DNA from: Halichoerus grypus
Taxonomy: Eukaryota > Chordata > Mammalia > Carnivora > Phocidae
Direction of reading: 5' to 3'
Length of the DNA: 64,000 nucleotides
Assembly (NCBI RefSeq): GCF_964656455.1
Contig: NC_135715.1
Coordinates: 74,289,414 to 74,353,413 of the forward strand
Below the pieces are notes generated by a model. The model worked only from the letters and a program-made list of their open reading frames with translations, was not told where the DNA came from and made no database searches. The first letter of the stretch is position 1, and every line of letters begins with the position of its first letter. A program made the translations under genes and the position numbers. Positions 12,132 to 25,535 of this stretch are shown here, one piece after another.

Positions 12132-12660
12132 CTCCAGTACAAGTGCAAACAGGCAAGGAATGATGATTTTCCATATTTCAAAAATGTTCACATTTTTTTA
12201 ATGCTTTACTATGCTTTGTATTCTATATATTAATTATATTTCTGGTGATTTACAGCTAATGAAAATTTTATTCTAAAAGGTCATAATTATTTAAAATTTA
12301 GGATGTATTTTCCATTTTTAATTTACTTACAACACTGTCACTGACCTGTTCAATATCACATTTTTTTTTTTTACCCTCTTTGAGTTCTCAGAGATTGGGG
12401 TGGTCTTATGCAAGTTGCAGCTGGGTATGTCCAGCAGCTGTGGTAGTAGAGGCTCTCCGGGCAGGAAAGCAGGAGTGGTGATGGGGGCAGGGATCAAGAC
12501 CCGGGCATGAGATCCTCACAGAAAGGTCTTGGAAAAAGGTTCTGTTGCCATAGAAGCCCATTATATGGGGAGGCCATTTGCAACTTGGGTATATATAAAT
12601 CAGGGACTGTAATTTTACTTGTATGATGGTTTCTTATCAAATAATCTTAAATTAGAAATT
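12132..12660. other. Intron 1 sequence, nothing recognised
   Basis: AT-rich, except for a more GC-rich block at about 12375-12600. That block has no recognisable repeat or splice-flanked frame. Confidence 0.5.
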
Positions 12661-12669
12661 CAGTGTGAA

Positions 12670-15600
12670 TAATTTTACCCCATTTTATCCTGTATCACTG
12701 ATTGTTTACATCACTAAAATATTTATACACTAGCTCTTTGTGATTTTATTTTGCATTTTTCTGATGACTAATGATATAGACCCTCATTCATGTGATCGTT
12801 TGTCATTTGTATACCTTCTCTGAAGGAGCTTTTTTTTTTAAGTCCTTTGCCCCTTTTTTAATTGAATTATTTTCTTAGGGAGTTGCAAGAGTTCTTTCTA
12901 GATAAGAGTCCTTTTTCATGTGTACGTTGTAAGTTTTTCCCTTAATCTATGCCTTGACTAATTAATATTATTAAAATCAGAAGTATTAAATTTTAAGCAC
13001 AATTTATCGAAACATTTTTATGGTCTGTGCTTTTCTTTTTGTCCTAAGAAATCTTTGCCCACCCCAAGGTTACAAAGACTTAATGCTGTTTTCTTTTAGA
13101 AGTTTTCTCTTCTTAGGTTTTATGTTTAGTTTTCTGATCTATTTTAATTTTTGTTTATGGTTTGATGTCAAAGTTGAGATTTATTTTTTGCACATTGATG
13201 TCCAATTGTTACAGTACCTTTTGTTGAAAAGATTATGTTTTTCCCATGAAATTATGTTGGCATCTTTGAAACTGTATGTATGGATCTATATCTGAAATCT
13301 GTTTCACTGATTTGATGATTTCACTGATGAAATATGTCTATTTCATTGATCTAGATGTCTATTCTTGGACCATACTGTCTTGATAACTGTACTTTATATT
13401 TAAATCCTGAACCAGGTAGTATAACTTCTCTGAAAAAAATTTGGCTATTCTAGGTCCTTTGAATTTCAATATAAATTATTAAAAATCAGCTTTTCAAATT
13501 CTAATTAAAAATATTGGGATTTGGATTGCAATTGCATTTAATCTATAGATTAACATCAGGAGAATTGGAAAATTGACATTTTAACATTACCGAGTCTTCC
13601 AGTTCATAAATATAGTATCTCTCTCCAATGATTTAAGTTTCTTTCATTTCTCTCAGGAATGTTTTGGAGTTTTTAATGTACAGTCTTGGCACATCTTTTG
13701 TTAAACTTATCCATCAGCATTCAAGTTTTGAATGCTACTATAAATGGCATTTTTAGATCTTATTTTCCAATTTTTCGATGTTCCTATATAGAAATACCTT
13801 TTATTTCTTACAATAACTTGCATCCTGTGTCCTTGCTAAATTTGCTATTTGTTCTAGTAGCTATTTTTTTGCTTTATTAGGATTTTCTATATATACAACC
13901 ATGTTGTCTGTGAATAAAGAGAGGTTTACTTCCTTTCATTTATTTTTCTTGCACTGATGCAGAATCTACGACCTCCAGAACAATGTTAAATAAAAGTAGT
14001 GAGTGTGGACATGTTTGCTTTTTTCCTCTTAGGAGGAAAAAAAATTTTTTTTACCATTAATCATGATGTTAGCTTTTTCACAGATGTCTTTTTCCTCTTC
14101 TGGGACTCCAACTACACATCTGTTGGAACTCTTGGTATTTTCCCACCTCTCTGTTCATTTATACCATCTTTGTTTTCTCTTTTGGTTCATTTTTAGTTTC
14201 TTTTGCCATGTCTTTAAGTTCACTGATCTTTTATTTAACACTCTCTGAAGTTAATATCAAACCAGTGACATTTTCCTTCCATATGTTAATACTCTTCATC
14301 TCTAGAAATTCTAATTAGTTCTTCTTTACCTCTTTCCTTTCTCTCATTTTTTTTCAAATGCCTGAGTGTAATTGTGATACTTATAATAGCTATCTTAGAG
14401 ATTTTTCTGCTAATTCCAACATGTCTGTTATTTCTGTGTTGGTTCTATTACGAATTTTCCCCTGCTATGGGTCAAAATTTTGCTTATTCACATATATAAT
14501 TTTATAATGGATACTGGGCATTGTGAATTTTATGCTGCTGAATGTTTTTTGTGGTATACATTTAAATATGGACTTTGTTTTGGCCGGCAGTTACATTCCC
14601 TATAAATAGTTTGATCCTTCTAAGATCTGTTTTTCTTTGAGTCTCTTAGAGTATCTTTTACTATAGAAGTAATTTAGTTCCTATACAAAGGTTGTCTCTT
14701 CTTGGGTGTCTACTGAATGCTTCATATATTGAATGATGTCTCTTTATTTTGACTCATGGAAATTTGAGTAAATCCTAGCTTTATATTAGATCTGGCAATT
14801 TTCAACTTGCAGTTCTGTGGTAATTTGGTTTTCCACAGTAATTGCTTGTTGGTGACCTTGTGAAGTTTCTCAGTAAACATATGCAGATTGGCATTCAACC
14901 AAAGACTTATGAAGACCCCATGTGACTTTCTGGAGCTAATTCTCAGCATTGTTCTCTCATTTCCAGTGTTCACTTCTGCAAATTCCAGCCATCTTGGCCT
15001 CTCTAAAATCCAATCTCTGTCTCATCACCAGAAATTGCCTCCAAGTATGAACCAAGGGCAGTGGTAGGTCTCACCTGTTTACCCTTCTCTCAGGGATCAC
15101 AACCCTGTGCTGCTTTTTAGCCAGTGTCTGAAAAAATTATTTCATATGTTTTGTTCAACTTTCTAATTGATTATAGCAAGAGGGAAATTACTGTTGCCTC
15201 TTCATAGGTAGAAGGAAAAGTCCTGGTCTTTCTAATTTTTTTTTCTTTTGTCACTAGTCTGTCATGTACTGAGAAAGGTAAGGTAAAGTCTGCTACTACT
15301 AATATATTTGTTTCCCTTTTAATTTCTCATAATTTATAGTTTAGAAATGTATTTTATTTGTTGCACCAATATTTCTAGTTGTTTCATATTTGTTGCAACC
15401 TATAGCATTTGGCATTACAAAGTTCTCTTCTTTGTCTTGTTTCATTCTTTTCAGCCTCAGTTTCTTCTTAATATCATTTTTGTGCTTTGAATTTGTATTT
15501 TCCATGCCTGTAATTTACTTTTCAAACTTTATGAATTACTTTTTTTAGGTCTGTTGCTTGTATATAGCATAGAATTGGGTTTTGTTTTTGAGACGCAATT

Positions 15601-15790
15601 AGAGAGTCATTTTTTAAAAAACGGGTTTTTGTTTGCAATATCTCATTTGACTGCATTTTCTGTTTTAATATACTTTTCTAATCTTTATGTGCCTGGCTTT
15701 CTTTGTGGGTTTTTGTATGTTGTCTTGTGGTATTCAGGAAGGTTTGAATTTTTTTTCTTATGCTTATTTTTATTATAAGTTTATATAGAC
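12670..15790 (-). mobile_element. Old L1 remnants, reverse (several pieces)
   Basis: In reverse orientation, L1 ORF2 and 3' UTR-like sequence (about 12700-13900), an interval like an old L1 5' region (about 14090-14640, with 'atactgggcattgtgaattt') and ORF-like pieces (about 15290-15780). It is heavily decayed. The small open frames on the + strand (13020-13295, 13686-13880, 13999-14248) lie inside it and are not genes. Confidence 0.6.
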
Positions 15791-16299
15791 AGTGCTCTGT
15801 TTCTTTGGACAAATCCATTGGTTTCCAAGTATGATAAAATTATGTTTCCAATCCTTCCATCTCCCTTCCCTTTCCTCTAACAACCCATTATCTTGAACAT
15901 GGCATACTTGTATACTTTATATAAACTTGTAATTCCATTACTTGATTGTTAGCTTTGAATATTCTTTATTGACTCTCAATTACAGATGAGAAAATCTGCA
16001 AACTTACTCTACTTCCCATCTAATTAACCTGTATCCCCGGATCTTATATAAATTGCATCATACCCACAGTGTCTGGGCACTGAATAATTATAAGCAGATT
16101 GATTGTTTTAGCACCATATTTTTTGTTTTTGCTTTATTTTAATTCTATAGTTAAATATATAAAATGCTCACAATAAGTTTTTTTGCTCTGGCTTCTCCAA
16201 TCATTTCTTTGTTGGCTGGTTGTAATAGGTTTTTTTTTTTTTTTTTAATTCCTTGGTGAGTATACTTTAATAAGTTTTGGTGCTCTTCTGTTAATTTGC

Positions 16300-16533
16300 T
16301 TTCAAACAATTTTTCTTTTTTCAGTTTAAAGATTTATTTATTTATTTATAGCATGGATGGGGAGAGGGGCAGAGGGAGAGGGAGAGAGAGAATCTCAAGC
16401 AGACTCTGTGCTAAGTGCAAAGCCCAATGTGGGGCTCCATCTCACGACCCTGAGATCATAACCTGAGCTGAAATCAAGAGTGGGATGCTAAACCGACTGG
16501 GCCACCCAGGAGCCCCTGATTTCAAACCAATTT
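16300..16533 (-). mobile_element. Can-SINE, reverse, older copy
   Basis: SINE body about 16315-16519, from 'ttatttatttatttata' through GA-rich sequence to 'ctgggccacccaggagcccc'. The flanks TTTCAAACAATTTTT (16300-16314) and TTTCAAACCAATTT (16520-16533) are the imperfect target duplication. Body and flanks have more changes than the other SINEs, so it is an older insertion. Confidence 0.9.
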
Positions 16534-17960
16534 CAAACACATACATTAGACAAATTTATAGTGTAGTGAATAGTAACCACTCAAATCACATAGAATACCC
16601 TGCCTTTTTTCCTATAGTCTGTTTTTATGGATGCTGTGCCTACTTCTTTTATATTATTCCTCAAGAAATTGGATTTTTATTTCCCAGCACTGGAGGAAGG
16701 TTCTTTCAAGGAGAGTATTTTTGCTGATATTTCTGAGGTCTGTTACCCTCAGCCAGCTTGGTATTTACTTTGCCCTGGTGCTTTTATCATCACCAAGCAT
16801 AGTTTCTGCTCACCTTAGCTGCTTGGAAGCCCTCACTAGCTTTCTGAGACTGTGGATTTTTTGTCTCATAGTTTCCCTGACATAGATCCTGTGGAGGTTT
16901 TCTCTGTTTGCATCATTGATTTTGTACAATATCTGGAAGGAAAAGAATTTGTTTCACATCACCATGTGCAAACTGGAAGTTTCCCTTTTGTCCCAACAAA
17001 GCTTATAATTTCTCTCTTCCCTTTGTGAATATGCATCTGGACAACATAACTCAGTATGGCCTTTCTATGCAGTTTTCTCCCTGTTTCTAGTCAATTGCAA
17101 GATTGTTCTCATCTATACTATTACCCTATTCCCATTAAAACTCACCAAGTTAAGTCTGTACACAATCCAGACTCTTGTTTGTCACTTCCCTAGCTGGTCT
17201 AACCTGGCCCACATATTTACCTCTAGTTTCTGTCAATGAGATGCCTTAATACTCCACTGCAGATAATTTTAAGAGTATGAGCCTTGTGCATTTTAGTGGG
17301 TTCTAAATCAAGAGAAAATGGAATATGTGAGCTTCTGAATTGGTATTAGGATCAGGAATTTGCACCCCCAAATTTCCATATCAACCAGGACCAGAAGCAC
17401 AAGTATATATTTGAGAATTTTAAAAAGTGAAAATAAGTGAAAAAATCATCCTAATCTTGAGATAGTTTTCACCTTTTCTACAGAATGAAATTCATAAGTT
17501 ATAGCAGACTTAGCAATAAGAGAATATGAAATTCCATTGTAAATTTAAATTATCTGTTAGGTTGATTATTTTAGTAATCCTGGAAAAGAAAAAGAGTGAA
17601 AAGTATGATTTTAAAATGTTTAGATCCTAGCCTTGTTTCCTAGCATCACTCATGAGATTGTTTGGGCTTTCAACTTGCCAGATGGTTTATATGCATGTAA
17701 AACTAGGTTTCATAATCACATTCATGCACTCCTTGTAATTTATTTACTCATTTTTTGCTTAATATGTCTTTGGAGAGAATAAGAAATAGAAAAATGTCAC
17801 AATTGTGACAGGCCAAGCAAGCATTGTTGTCACTTTAGAATATGACCAATTATTGAGAAACATTTTTGGTGGCCAGTATGGGTTCCTTTGATAAAAATAA
17901 ATTCAAATCTATGTTTCAGACTCTATAAAGATAAAAAAAAATGACTTTTTCATTTTTCAG
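16534..17960. other. End of intron 1, nothing recognised
   Basis: Single-copy-looking sequence. The overlapping open frames at 16485-16885 have no recognisable domain. The stretch ends with 'tttttcatttttcag', the acceptor of the next exon. Confidence 0.6.
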
Positions 17961-18022
17961 ATATGGTCTTACAAGGGGGTCACACTACAGACTATTTGTT
18001 TCTTGGAAATTTTATTTATACG
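17961..18022 (+). CDS. P4-ATPase exon 2 in window: M7-M8 loop and start of M8
   Basis: 62 nt. Two bases (AT) complete the split Asp codon, then 20 codons encode MVLQGGHTTD-YLFLGNFIYT and end in phase 0. The GHxTDYLFxGN block is a strong signature of ATP8A-class flippases, just before helix M8. Acceptor 'catttttcag|AT'; donor ACG|gtaaga. No stop, and the intron position agrees with the one I recall for ATP8A genes. Confidence 0.9.
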
Positions 18023-18029
18023 GTAAGAT

Positions 18030-19000
18030 CACCCATATGATTCAATCACTTTTTCTAGTTTTTAATTGAAAAATTCAAGCATTATAAGAATTTCATAAAT
18101 TTTAATTCTCCCTCATGCTCCAATACCTTCTCCAAGAAGGAACTATTACAATGGTTGCATATGCATGTGTGTATATGTGTGGGAGTATATATATAATTTC
18201 TAGAAATATGAAATACATTTAACAAATGTATATGTCCTCCCTTTGTTTGTACAGGTAGGGAGGTACCTTCTATGTCTTGTTTTTTCACTATACAATATGC
18301 CTTGGTGATGGCTTCAAGCCAGTCCATAAATATCTACTTCATTCTTTCAGGGCTGCTTATATGACTAACTCACCACTATTTATTTAGCCAGTCTCCTATT
18401 AGTGGACCTTAAGATTGTTCGGGGTCCTTTGCCATTGCCAACAATGCTGCAAAGATTATCCTTTATGCCCATGAGTAAGTATATCTGTAGGATAAATTTC
18501 TAGAAGTGAAATTGCTGGATCAGAGAGTACTGTGAATTTTGAAAATCATTACTAAATTATCCCCTAAAAAGGTTCTTCTTATAACGTCTAGTTATAAGAA
18601 TATCAGTTTCCCTAAGCCCCTATGGGTGGTAGTCTTCTCACACTTTTTGATCTAATACGTAAAATGGTATCCTATCAGTTTTTGCCTTGAAAAAAAGCAT
18701 ATTTTCATGAAAAACCACTTTCATTTCTTCTTTTGTGAAGGCTTGTTGAATTACTTTAGCAGTCCTATTATTTTGTTGGTCTTTTTATTAGTAGTAGTAG
18801 ATATTTATATGTTAAGGATGTTAATTTTTTTCTCACATTTGTTACAAAAATATATTCTCAGTTTTACATTTTCACTTTTCATGGCATTTTTGTCACGCAT
18901 ATATTCTTCCGATTAGTTTTCTGTAGTTAAATTTATCGATATTTTGCTTTATGGCTTCTGAGTTTTGTGTCTGCCACTAATTTCTTAACTCATAATTCTA
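18030..19000 (-). mobile_element. Old L1 3' end (L1MC/ME-like), reverse
   Basis: The stretch 18340-18560 carries the reverse of a common old L1 3' UTR, with 'aacaatgctgcaaagattat' and 'gaagtgaaattgctggatca'. The remainder to about 19000 continues as decayed L1 in the same orientation. Confidence 0.65.
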
Positions 19001-20080
19001 AAAATTATAGATGTGTATTTAACTGTATGTTATCCCTTTTGTATGCAAGTAGAAACATATTCCTCTGCATGTTATTCCTTTTCATTTAACAACATATGTT
19101 GGAACAAGAAACTACAAACCATTTTTCCTCATGTTTTCTTCTATGTAAGAAGCAATTTATTGGCATATTGCCTCTTTTCACTTTAGCTGGTTGTCTTTAT
19201 TATTTCATGTTATTGGGTGTGGCTTTTAACTCTATATTATATAGTCCTAAACATCAAATGTGGTTAGATAGTAGTTTCTTATTTATTTGGACATATGCAT
19301 ACAGCAAATTTCCTTCTTTTCAGACCTCCTCACATACAGACATGCATGCATATATACAAATGTACAAGATAGTCCTTAAGATGCCAGAGTAAATTGATCT
19401 CATGGAATCTCTATCTCCCAAGGCAAAAAAAAAAGTATAGATAGTAAAACCACCACCAACAAATTATAGCAAAATAAATTTAGCATAGCAATTAAAGAAG
19501 GAAAGGGGACCTGACCAATGCTAAATATGAGATGCCAAAGGAGAGATGGTAGAGTTGGCAGGGTCAGCATGGTGAGATCATTAACTCAGCTTTCCTGATA
19601 CACTGTTCCCAGTGCCAGTGGGTTTGAGGAAGTACTAGGCCCAAAGATAGTGCCTGGAGGAATACAGTAAACCTCCAGGGAGGTAGAGTCCACCCTAATG
19701 CTTTCAGAGAATTAAAGAAGGCCAATGGAACTAGAGCACAGTGTGAACATGTGTTGGGCAAGGGAGGTTCAGGATAATGGCAAAGATGAACTTGGAGCAG
19801 TAGGTAGAGGCCAGCGCCTGGGCACCTTTAAGGTTTTGGAATAGTTTAGATGAGATGATGGAGGCTAGCTGGGATGCTGAATCTAGAGCTAGGGAGTGGA
19901 CATAAAGTGTGCTTCAAAAGTAGGACTTTAAACACTCAGTGTATATCACACATCTGTTGCACAGGAACACACACTGTGACAAAATCATACTTAATGAAAC
20001 ACTTAGAGCTTTTTTTTTTTTTTTTTGAGATTAAGAATAAGAAAGTTGCTCAGTTTTGCTGCCTCTCTCCAACACTGTGG
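19001..20080. other. Intron 2 sequence, nothing recognised
   Basis: Includes a T run (20011-20027). The open frames at 19096-19392 and 19564-19761 have no support beyond being open. Confidence 0.5.
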
Positions 20081-20084
20081 AGGA

Positions 20085-20620
20085 GTTACTAACCAACACA
20101 ATAAGAAGATAAGAAAAGGAGCACAAGCCTTAGAAAGGGGAAAAATTGGTTTTAAATCAGAGGTGATACAAGTGTACACAAAAAATACAAAAAATTCTAC
20201 AAATAAAATATTACAATTAATAAAAGAGGTTGGCAGTTTGCCGGATATCGGCCAATGTTTTAAAAACCAATTATATTTCAACATACCAGCAGCAAATATT
20301 TAGAAAATAATATATATACTATTTTACCATAGTATCCAACAAAGGAAAAACATGAACAAATTTAACAAATGATGTCCAAGACCTCTGAGGAAAATTAGAA
20401 GACTTTATTGGAGACATTAAGAACATCTAAATGGAGAAATATACCATGCTCATTAGTTGGAATACTCAATACTATGAGGAAGTCAGCTCTCCTCAAACTG
20501 ATTTATAGATTCATTATAATCCCAATCAAAAGCCCCAGATGCCTGATGGGCTATTTCTAAAATATGTATATATGAAATGCAAAAGGCCAAGAATAGCCAA
20601 AATGGTCTTTATGATGATTT
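20085..20620 (+). mobile_element. Old L1 ORF2 remnant, forward
   Basis: Contains decayed reverse transcriptase-region sequence (20085-20290) and the following ORF2 part (20380-20600, 'aatcccaatcaaaagcccca'). The long overlapping frames at 20003-20303 on both strands belong to this remnant. Confidence 0.65.
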
Positions 20621-20955
20621 CAATCTACCCTGTTCAACTGCACTTTTTATCAATAGCACTTGGATTTCTAATGAGAAAGAAATCTTCCATGCTATTTATA
20701 AAAAATGTCAATATATATATGATATAAACATGATTTTTGTCATATGTTAAAGGGCTTCTAAATACAAAACATTTATTGAAAAACTACATTCTGTCCTCAA
20801 TTAAAACCTAGCAAATCCTATGACACCAGAATTCACTGGACATGGAGAACAGGGATGGGTGGGAGGAATCAGGGAGGGAGTGAGGTAACATGGATTCTAA
20901 TGGAAATTTTAATACCTTTTTCCAATCTATTTCCCCTTCTCATCTCCGTGCACAG

Positions 20956-21012
20956 TATGTAATTGTTACTGTCTGTCTGAAAGCTGGTTTGGAGACACTA
21001 TCTTGGAATAAA
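20956..21012 (+). CDS. P4-ATPase exon 3 in window: membrane helix M8
   Basis: A very short exon of 57 nt, 19 codons: YVIVTVCLKAGLETLSWNK, phase 0 at both ends. The TVCLKAGLET stretch is almost diagnostic for ATP8A1/ATP8A2-type flippases and forms most of M8. A pyrimidine-rich tract ends 'cgtgcacag'; the donor is AAA|gtgagt. It is also contained in a longer chance frame (20890-21159) that ignores the splice sites. Confidence 0.9.
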
Positions 21013-21459
21013 GTGAGTATTCTTGAGGGTATTTCCTTAATCCAGTATAGTTGTTTGCATGTTGATTTACTTTTAAGGTTTAGAAAAGTAGTAAGCATTT
21101 TTTTTCCTGGTCTTCATATTTTACCTTCTTTTGTCTTGCATATTCAAGTGATGATTTAAACTGGATGGTGGCATATTAGCAATCTAATGTCTTTAAAATA
21201 TTCATTTCCCTGCCTTACATCTTAGAAATAGATTCAATTTATCATGACATTAGAGATTCTTACATTATCACTGCATGAGATCCTTAATTCATTATTATTA
21301 TCAAGGAACAGAATTATAATGGAAAATTTAGCAAATACAGAAAAAGAAAGAAATACAAATTACCCATACCTTTCAGTATCAGTGACATGGACATTTTGGT
21401 TTTTGTTCTATTCTTTCAGTCTTTGTTTTACATGTGCTTGGTTTGGTTTTGTTTTCTTT

Positions 21460-21870
21460 TCATAAAAATAGAATTTTAAGGTACCTAATATTTTGTAATT
21501 TGCTTTTTTCACTTAATACTAGATCTTTAACATTTTTCTATATCTTTAATATTTATATCTCACTTAATGACTATATAATATTTTATCACCTGGATGCTTA
21601 TTTATTTTTAGAATAATTGTTTTAACTTCTGTTACTATAAATAATATATAATCAGTACTGTTATGAACACAGATATGCGTGTACTTACAGACATGAGTAA
21701 TAATTTCCTTAGGATACTATTAAAAGTAGAACTTCTGATAAGTAGAATGTTTTTATGAACTGATGAATAATTTAAGGGAATCTGTATGTAAGTACATATA
21801 CACACATATACCCATAAATAAGTTGTTTTCCAAGTTGTACTCAAAAGTTTATGAGACAAAATGAATTTTT
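21460..21870 (-). mobile_element. Old L1 3' UTR-like remnant, reverse
   Basis: The AT-rich stretch resembles the reverse of an old L1 3' end. Decayed; the subfamily is not clear. Confidence 0.4.
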
Positions 21871-22746
21871 ATCAGCCTGTCACCTTTGGAGAGCTTAGAT
21901 TACGTAGCATATCGTGTATTTCTTTTCCAATGTATAGAGTTCTCACTGTCTCTGTACCTAACGGAACATCAACACAATGTTGGGACTGAAGTGTTCTGAA
22001 CAAAAATATTTTATTAGCAATACATAAGACACACCAATTGTGTGTATTATACTGCCTTAAGGTAACATAAATGATGATTTTCTATTCCTTTTAATTATTG
22101 TTAAATTCTCTTCGGTAAGAGTGTTTCTTTGATCCATGATCACCTACACTATCTGCATATGGTGAATCTCATTTATGAATAAGGCAGTATTTTAAGGCCA
22201 AAGCAGACTTAACAAAACTCTTCTGGCCTATGACCTACCAGGCTCCTGCCCTCCAGCTCACATCCTGGTTAGGAAGGAGCCTGGGAACTGGGGCAGGAAA
22301 GAAAAGGGACTGGTTTTCAATTTTGGTCATAGACTACTCTACCCCATGGGGAAGGTCAAGGAGGGAGCCCGTGCTTCTTCACTGGGGAAGAGGATGCTGG
22401 CAGCCACTGTTTAGTTCAGAGAATGAGCCAGGGCAGAGAGAGATAACAAAATATATCTCAGAGAAGCAATGGTGGCTTGCTGCTGCCCCCAAGGTGATGG
22501 TCCCGATGGAAACCCACCTGAAAATACTTTTTAAGCCGGAAAAAAATGCCTTGCATTGCAGCCCATGTGTTAATGCCAACAATAAGGGAATGGTTACATG
22601 AAAATACACTGAAGTGTTTGAAAAATTTAAAGCTCACAGTCTTGAGCTGATTCTCTTCTCCATCATCTCCTGCATGATCACAAGAGAGAGCCCTCAGGAG
22701 GCCTATTTAATGAGGGTTCTATTTAATGAGAGAGAAATCCTCTGAG
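21871..22746. other. Intron 3 sequence, nothing recognised
   Basis: Contains a 123-codon open frame (22230-22601) with no recognisable domain and a similar-sized frame on the other strand. I see no reason to call it a gene. Confidence 0.5.
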
Positions 22747-22842
22747 TAAGAGATTCTTTTTTTTTTTTTATGTTATGTTAATCACCATACATTACATCAT
22801 TAGTTTTTGATGTAGTGTTCCATGATTAAGAGATTATTTCTG
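22747..22842 (-). mobile_element. Tiny 5'-truncated young L1, reverse
   Basis: About 72 bases (22757-22828) of the carnivore L1 3' end in reverse, including 'atgtagtgttccatgatta' and a leading T run. The flanks TAAGAGATTCTTTT (22747) and TAAGAGATTATTTC (22829) look like the target duplication. This is typical of severe 5' truncation. Confidence 0.75.
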
Positions 22843-23764
22843 AAGAGTAAAAAACTGCCTTTGAAAATGATTCATAAAGAAGTAACAATAAATACTCTGA
22901 GAAAATAGCAGATTGGGTTTTTTTCCTCCATATTTTTGTTTTTCAGATAGGATTAAGTAATGAGGAGTACCTAATAGGATGAGAGCACTTGAGCCCTTAA
23001 GAAATCATCTCGTCTCTCGAATCACTGATTTATACACAGATGGTAACTCTGAGGTGCCCAGCACAGCCAGGTTTAGAACAGAGGTCTCCTATTCATTTTC
23101 CTTATGATTCCTCTGCTAACACAAATCATACAAGGCAACAGATCAGATCAACAGAAGGACCTACCTCCTTAGCATTAACCATTAAGAATTCGTCACAGTT
23201 CCCAGCCCCAGGCACAGACAGTGATCCTTCAGCCAACATCCTCAATCTGAATGACATACATACTTGATATGCACAGAAAACCTTCCAGTTTCAGTCAATC
23301 TAAGAGTCACAACTTCTGCCATTGTCCCAGAATTATTCATGCAGAACAGATATGATAGGGTCAAATTTTTAGCCCTCTTAATGATTTCTGTTCAAACTTT
23401 TTTTTCTGAAGAGATCTTTGTTTTAATAAGTAGGCAGAAGCAGAAGTCTCATTGAATAACGTATCCTTGTACCAATTCTGATTGAGAGTTGATAGTTTCA
23501 CTGAAGACACTGAATATCACTTGGCTTAGGTGACAAGGTACAGTTATTTTAGATACTTTAAACAATGGCTCCTTGAATCCACAGCAAAATAATCTGAGAA
23601 GGATGTTAGAAAGGAAGTCTCAAGTATCAAGAATTCAAAAGATTATAATTTTCTTCATCTGAGTACATATGGCCTAGACAAATGATTTTGTCAGTTGATA
23701 GTGTTATTTTTTTCTTTTAAATGGAAAAGGTTGAAGTGTTTCTGTAATATTTTTCTTTCCGCAG
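22843..23764. other. End of intron 3, nothing recognised
   Basis: Single-copy-looking sequence, ending in the pyrimidine tract 'atttttctttccgcag' that accepts the next exon. Confidence 0.6.
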
Positions 23765-23872
23765 TTTAGTCATTTGGCCATTTGGGGAAGCATACTTATA
23801 TGGCTGGTGTTTTTTGCAATTTACTCTTTCGTATGGCCCACGATTCCTATTGCTCCTGAAATGAGAGGACAG
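23765..23872 (+). CDS. P4-ATPase exon 4 in window: membrane helix M9 and luminal loop
   Basis: 108 nt, 36 codons, phase 0 at both ends. It encodes [20 protein letters not shown] followed by [17 protein letters not shown]9 is [15 protein letters not shown], and the [11 protein letters not shown] loop before M10 is typical of ATP8A2-type proteins. Acceptor 'tttccgcag'; donor CAG|gttagt. It joins the previous exon as ...LSWNK-FSHLAIW..., the expected class 1a order. No damage seen. Confidence 0.92.
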
Positions 23873-24240
23873 GTTAGTTTTATTAATTGTCAGTGGTGAG
23901 TATACTTTACATCCCTCTTGAAAACTTATGTTTGTTAATAGTAAAAGCTTATGTTATCTACTCTCAAAGTGATTTGGAAAGAGAAGAAAAAATCAATGCA
24001 ATTAGAAATAGTTGGTGATCCAGCTAAATTCTGGTTGATGTTTTAAGTATTATTTCATCTAAAATCTCATTACCTCAAACTATATATGTTTACCATGGTT
24101 TCCAAACTTTTTATCTTTTGTGCATAACTGATAAAAGCTATAATCAATTCAGGATCATCCAAAATAGCTAATATTGTAATTATATTTTTTATGTAATGTG
24201 CTATGTGTTATTTGGTACTTGGAAAGGACGCATGACAAAT

Positions 24241-24455
24241 AAGAAAACTTTTTTTTTTTAAGATTTTATTTATTTGTTGCCAGAGAGATAGAGAGCACAA
24301 GTAGGCAGAGCGGCAGGCAGAGGGAGAGAGAGTAGCAGGCCCCCTGCTGAGCAGGGAGCCTGATGCAGGACTCAATCCCAGGACCCTGGGATAACCTGAG
24401 CCAAAGGCAGACGCTTAACTGACTGAGCCACCCAGGTACCCAAGAAAACATTTTT
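24241..24455 (-). mobile_element. Can-SINE, reverse
   Basis: SINE body about 24253-24441, from a T run through GA-rich sequence to 'ctgagccacccaggtaccc'. The flanks AAGAAAACTTTTTT (24241) and AAGAAAACATTTTT (24442) are the target duplication. A small deletion removes the 'tcatga' of the usual 'ggatcatgacctgagcc'. Confidence 0.93.
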
Positions 24456-25535
24456 ATTTGAAATTTTTAACCAGAATTGACATTCCTTGGAGCTCCAGAA
24501 GCTCCAGCTTCTAAATATTTTAAAGTTTCATGAAACTGTTATTTCACTTATGTCAAACCTCAGGGGTGATATAGTTTTTAGAATTTTACAATTAGTTACA
24601 TATTTCTAAATTCTACTTTGTCTATACTTATAATGGAGGATTAGGCCTATGATGCTTACAAAATGAATCACAGAATCACATGACTGTAGGACTAGAAATA
24701 GCCCTGGTCCAAGTCAGTCAGTTACTAAGTAGAGAAACATAGGTCCAGAGTTGCCCAGTTCAATCCCTGTCTGTCCACCTATCTGTCATACTGTCTTTCT
24801 CCGTGGAAATAAGAGATGATCCTTGTACCCCTGGCCTGTGTCAGCCCAATTCTCAGGAAATAAGAATTTTAAGAGACTTCCTGTTTCAGCCACGACTAAG
24901 TGTCCAATATTGGAAAAGCCTGACAAAAACAACTCTAAAAACTAGAATATTTCTTCAAATAAGAATTATTTGAAGACATTGGCTAGAAACCAACAGAGGT
25001 AATACTTGAGGACATGATTCTTGAATGAAGGGAAGCCTTTCCCTTCCTTATCTTGGCATCTTCCCTATGAGTATTTCTCAGCTTGCAGTACGAGAAAAGG
25101 AGCCCAAAGTTAATGCAGTGATCTTACTGGGAGGAGGAGGTAGAATTCAGACTCCCAGGCTGCTGAAATGCCTGTACTTGAGGGACAAAACCCTCAAGAA
25201 GACGTAGCCACAGAGAAGTGAGAGGCATAGGCACAGAACCAGGGAAAGACTTTGATAGGGCCAAGGGTAGTTTGAAGCTTGGTTTTGCCCTTAACTATCA
25301 TGGCCTTATTCCCAGGCTGTAGTACTCTCTTCTAATTTGAGGCATTTACTTCTAGGGCATGGCTTTTCTGGGATCTCAAGAAGACTCTGGATGTTTACCA
25401 AGGGCATTTCCACTTGGCAAGACTTAAACTACAATCTCTGTCTCCCCAACATTGGTGGGCACCAAGTCTTGCTTGGTTTTTCAACCTGCTGTTTTCTGCT
25501 GAGTCTCTGAAAGTCTCGACATACACATGCACTGC
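24456..25535. other. Intron 4 sequence; possible MIR-like piece
   Basis: About 24660-24780 has a faint resemblance to an old SINE ('gtaggactagaaatagcc'). The rest is unrecognised. No splice-flanked frame of flippase type is present. Confidence 0.4.

Noticed and set aside
20003..20303. Overlapping open frames on both strands
   Set aside because: They lie in an old L1 ORF2 remnant and a poly-T tract.
20890..21159. Open frame of 89 codons as a gene
   Set aside because: Only 20956-21012 is supported, by splice sites and flippase motif. The rest is intron read-through.
22230..22601. Open frame of 123 codons in intron 3
   Set aside because: No domain, no splice support, and a similar frame on the opposite strand.
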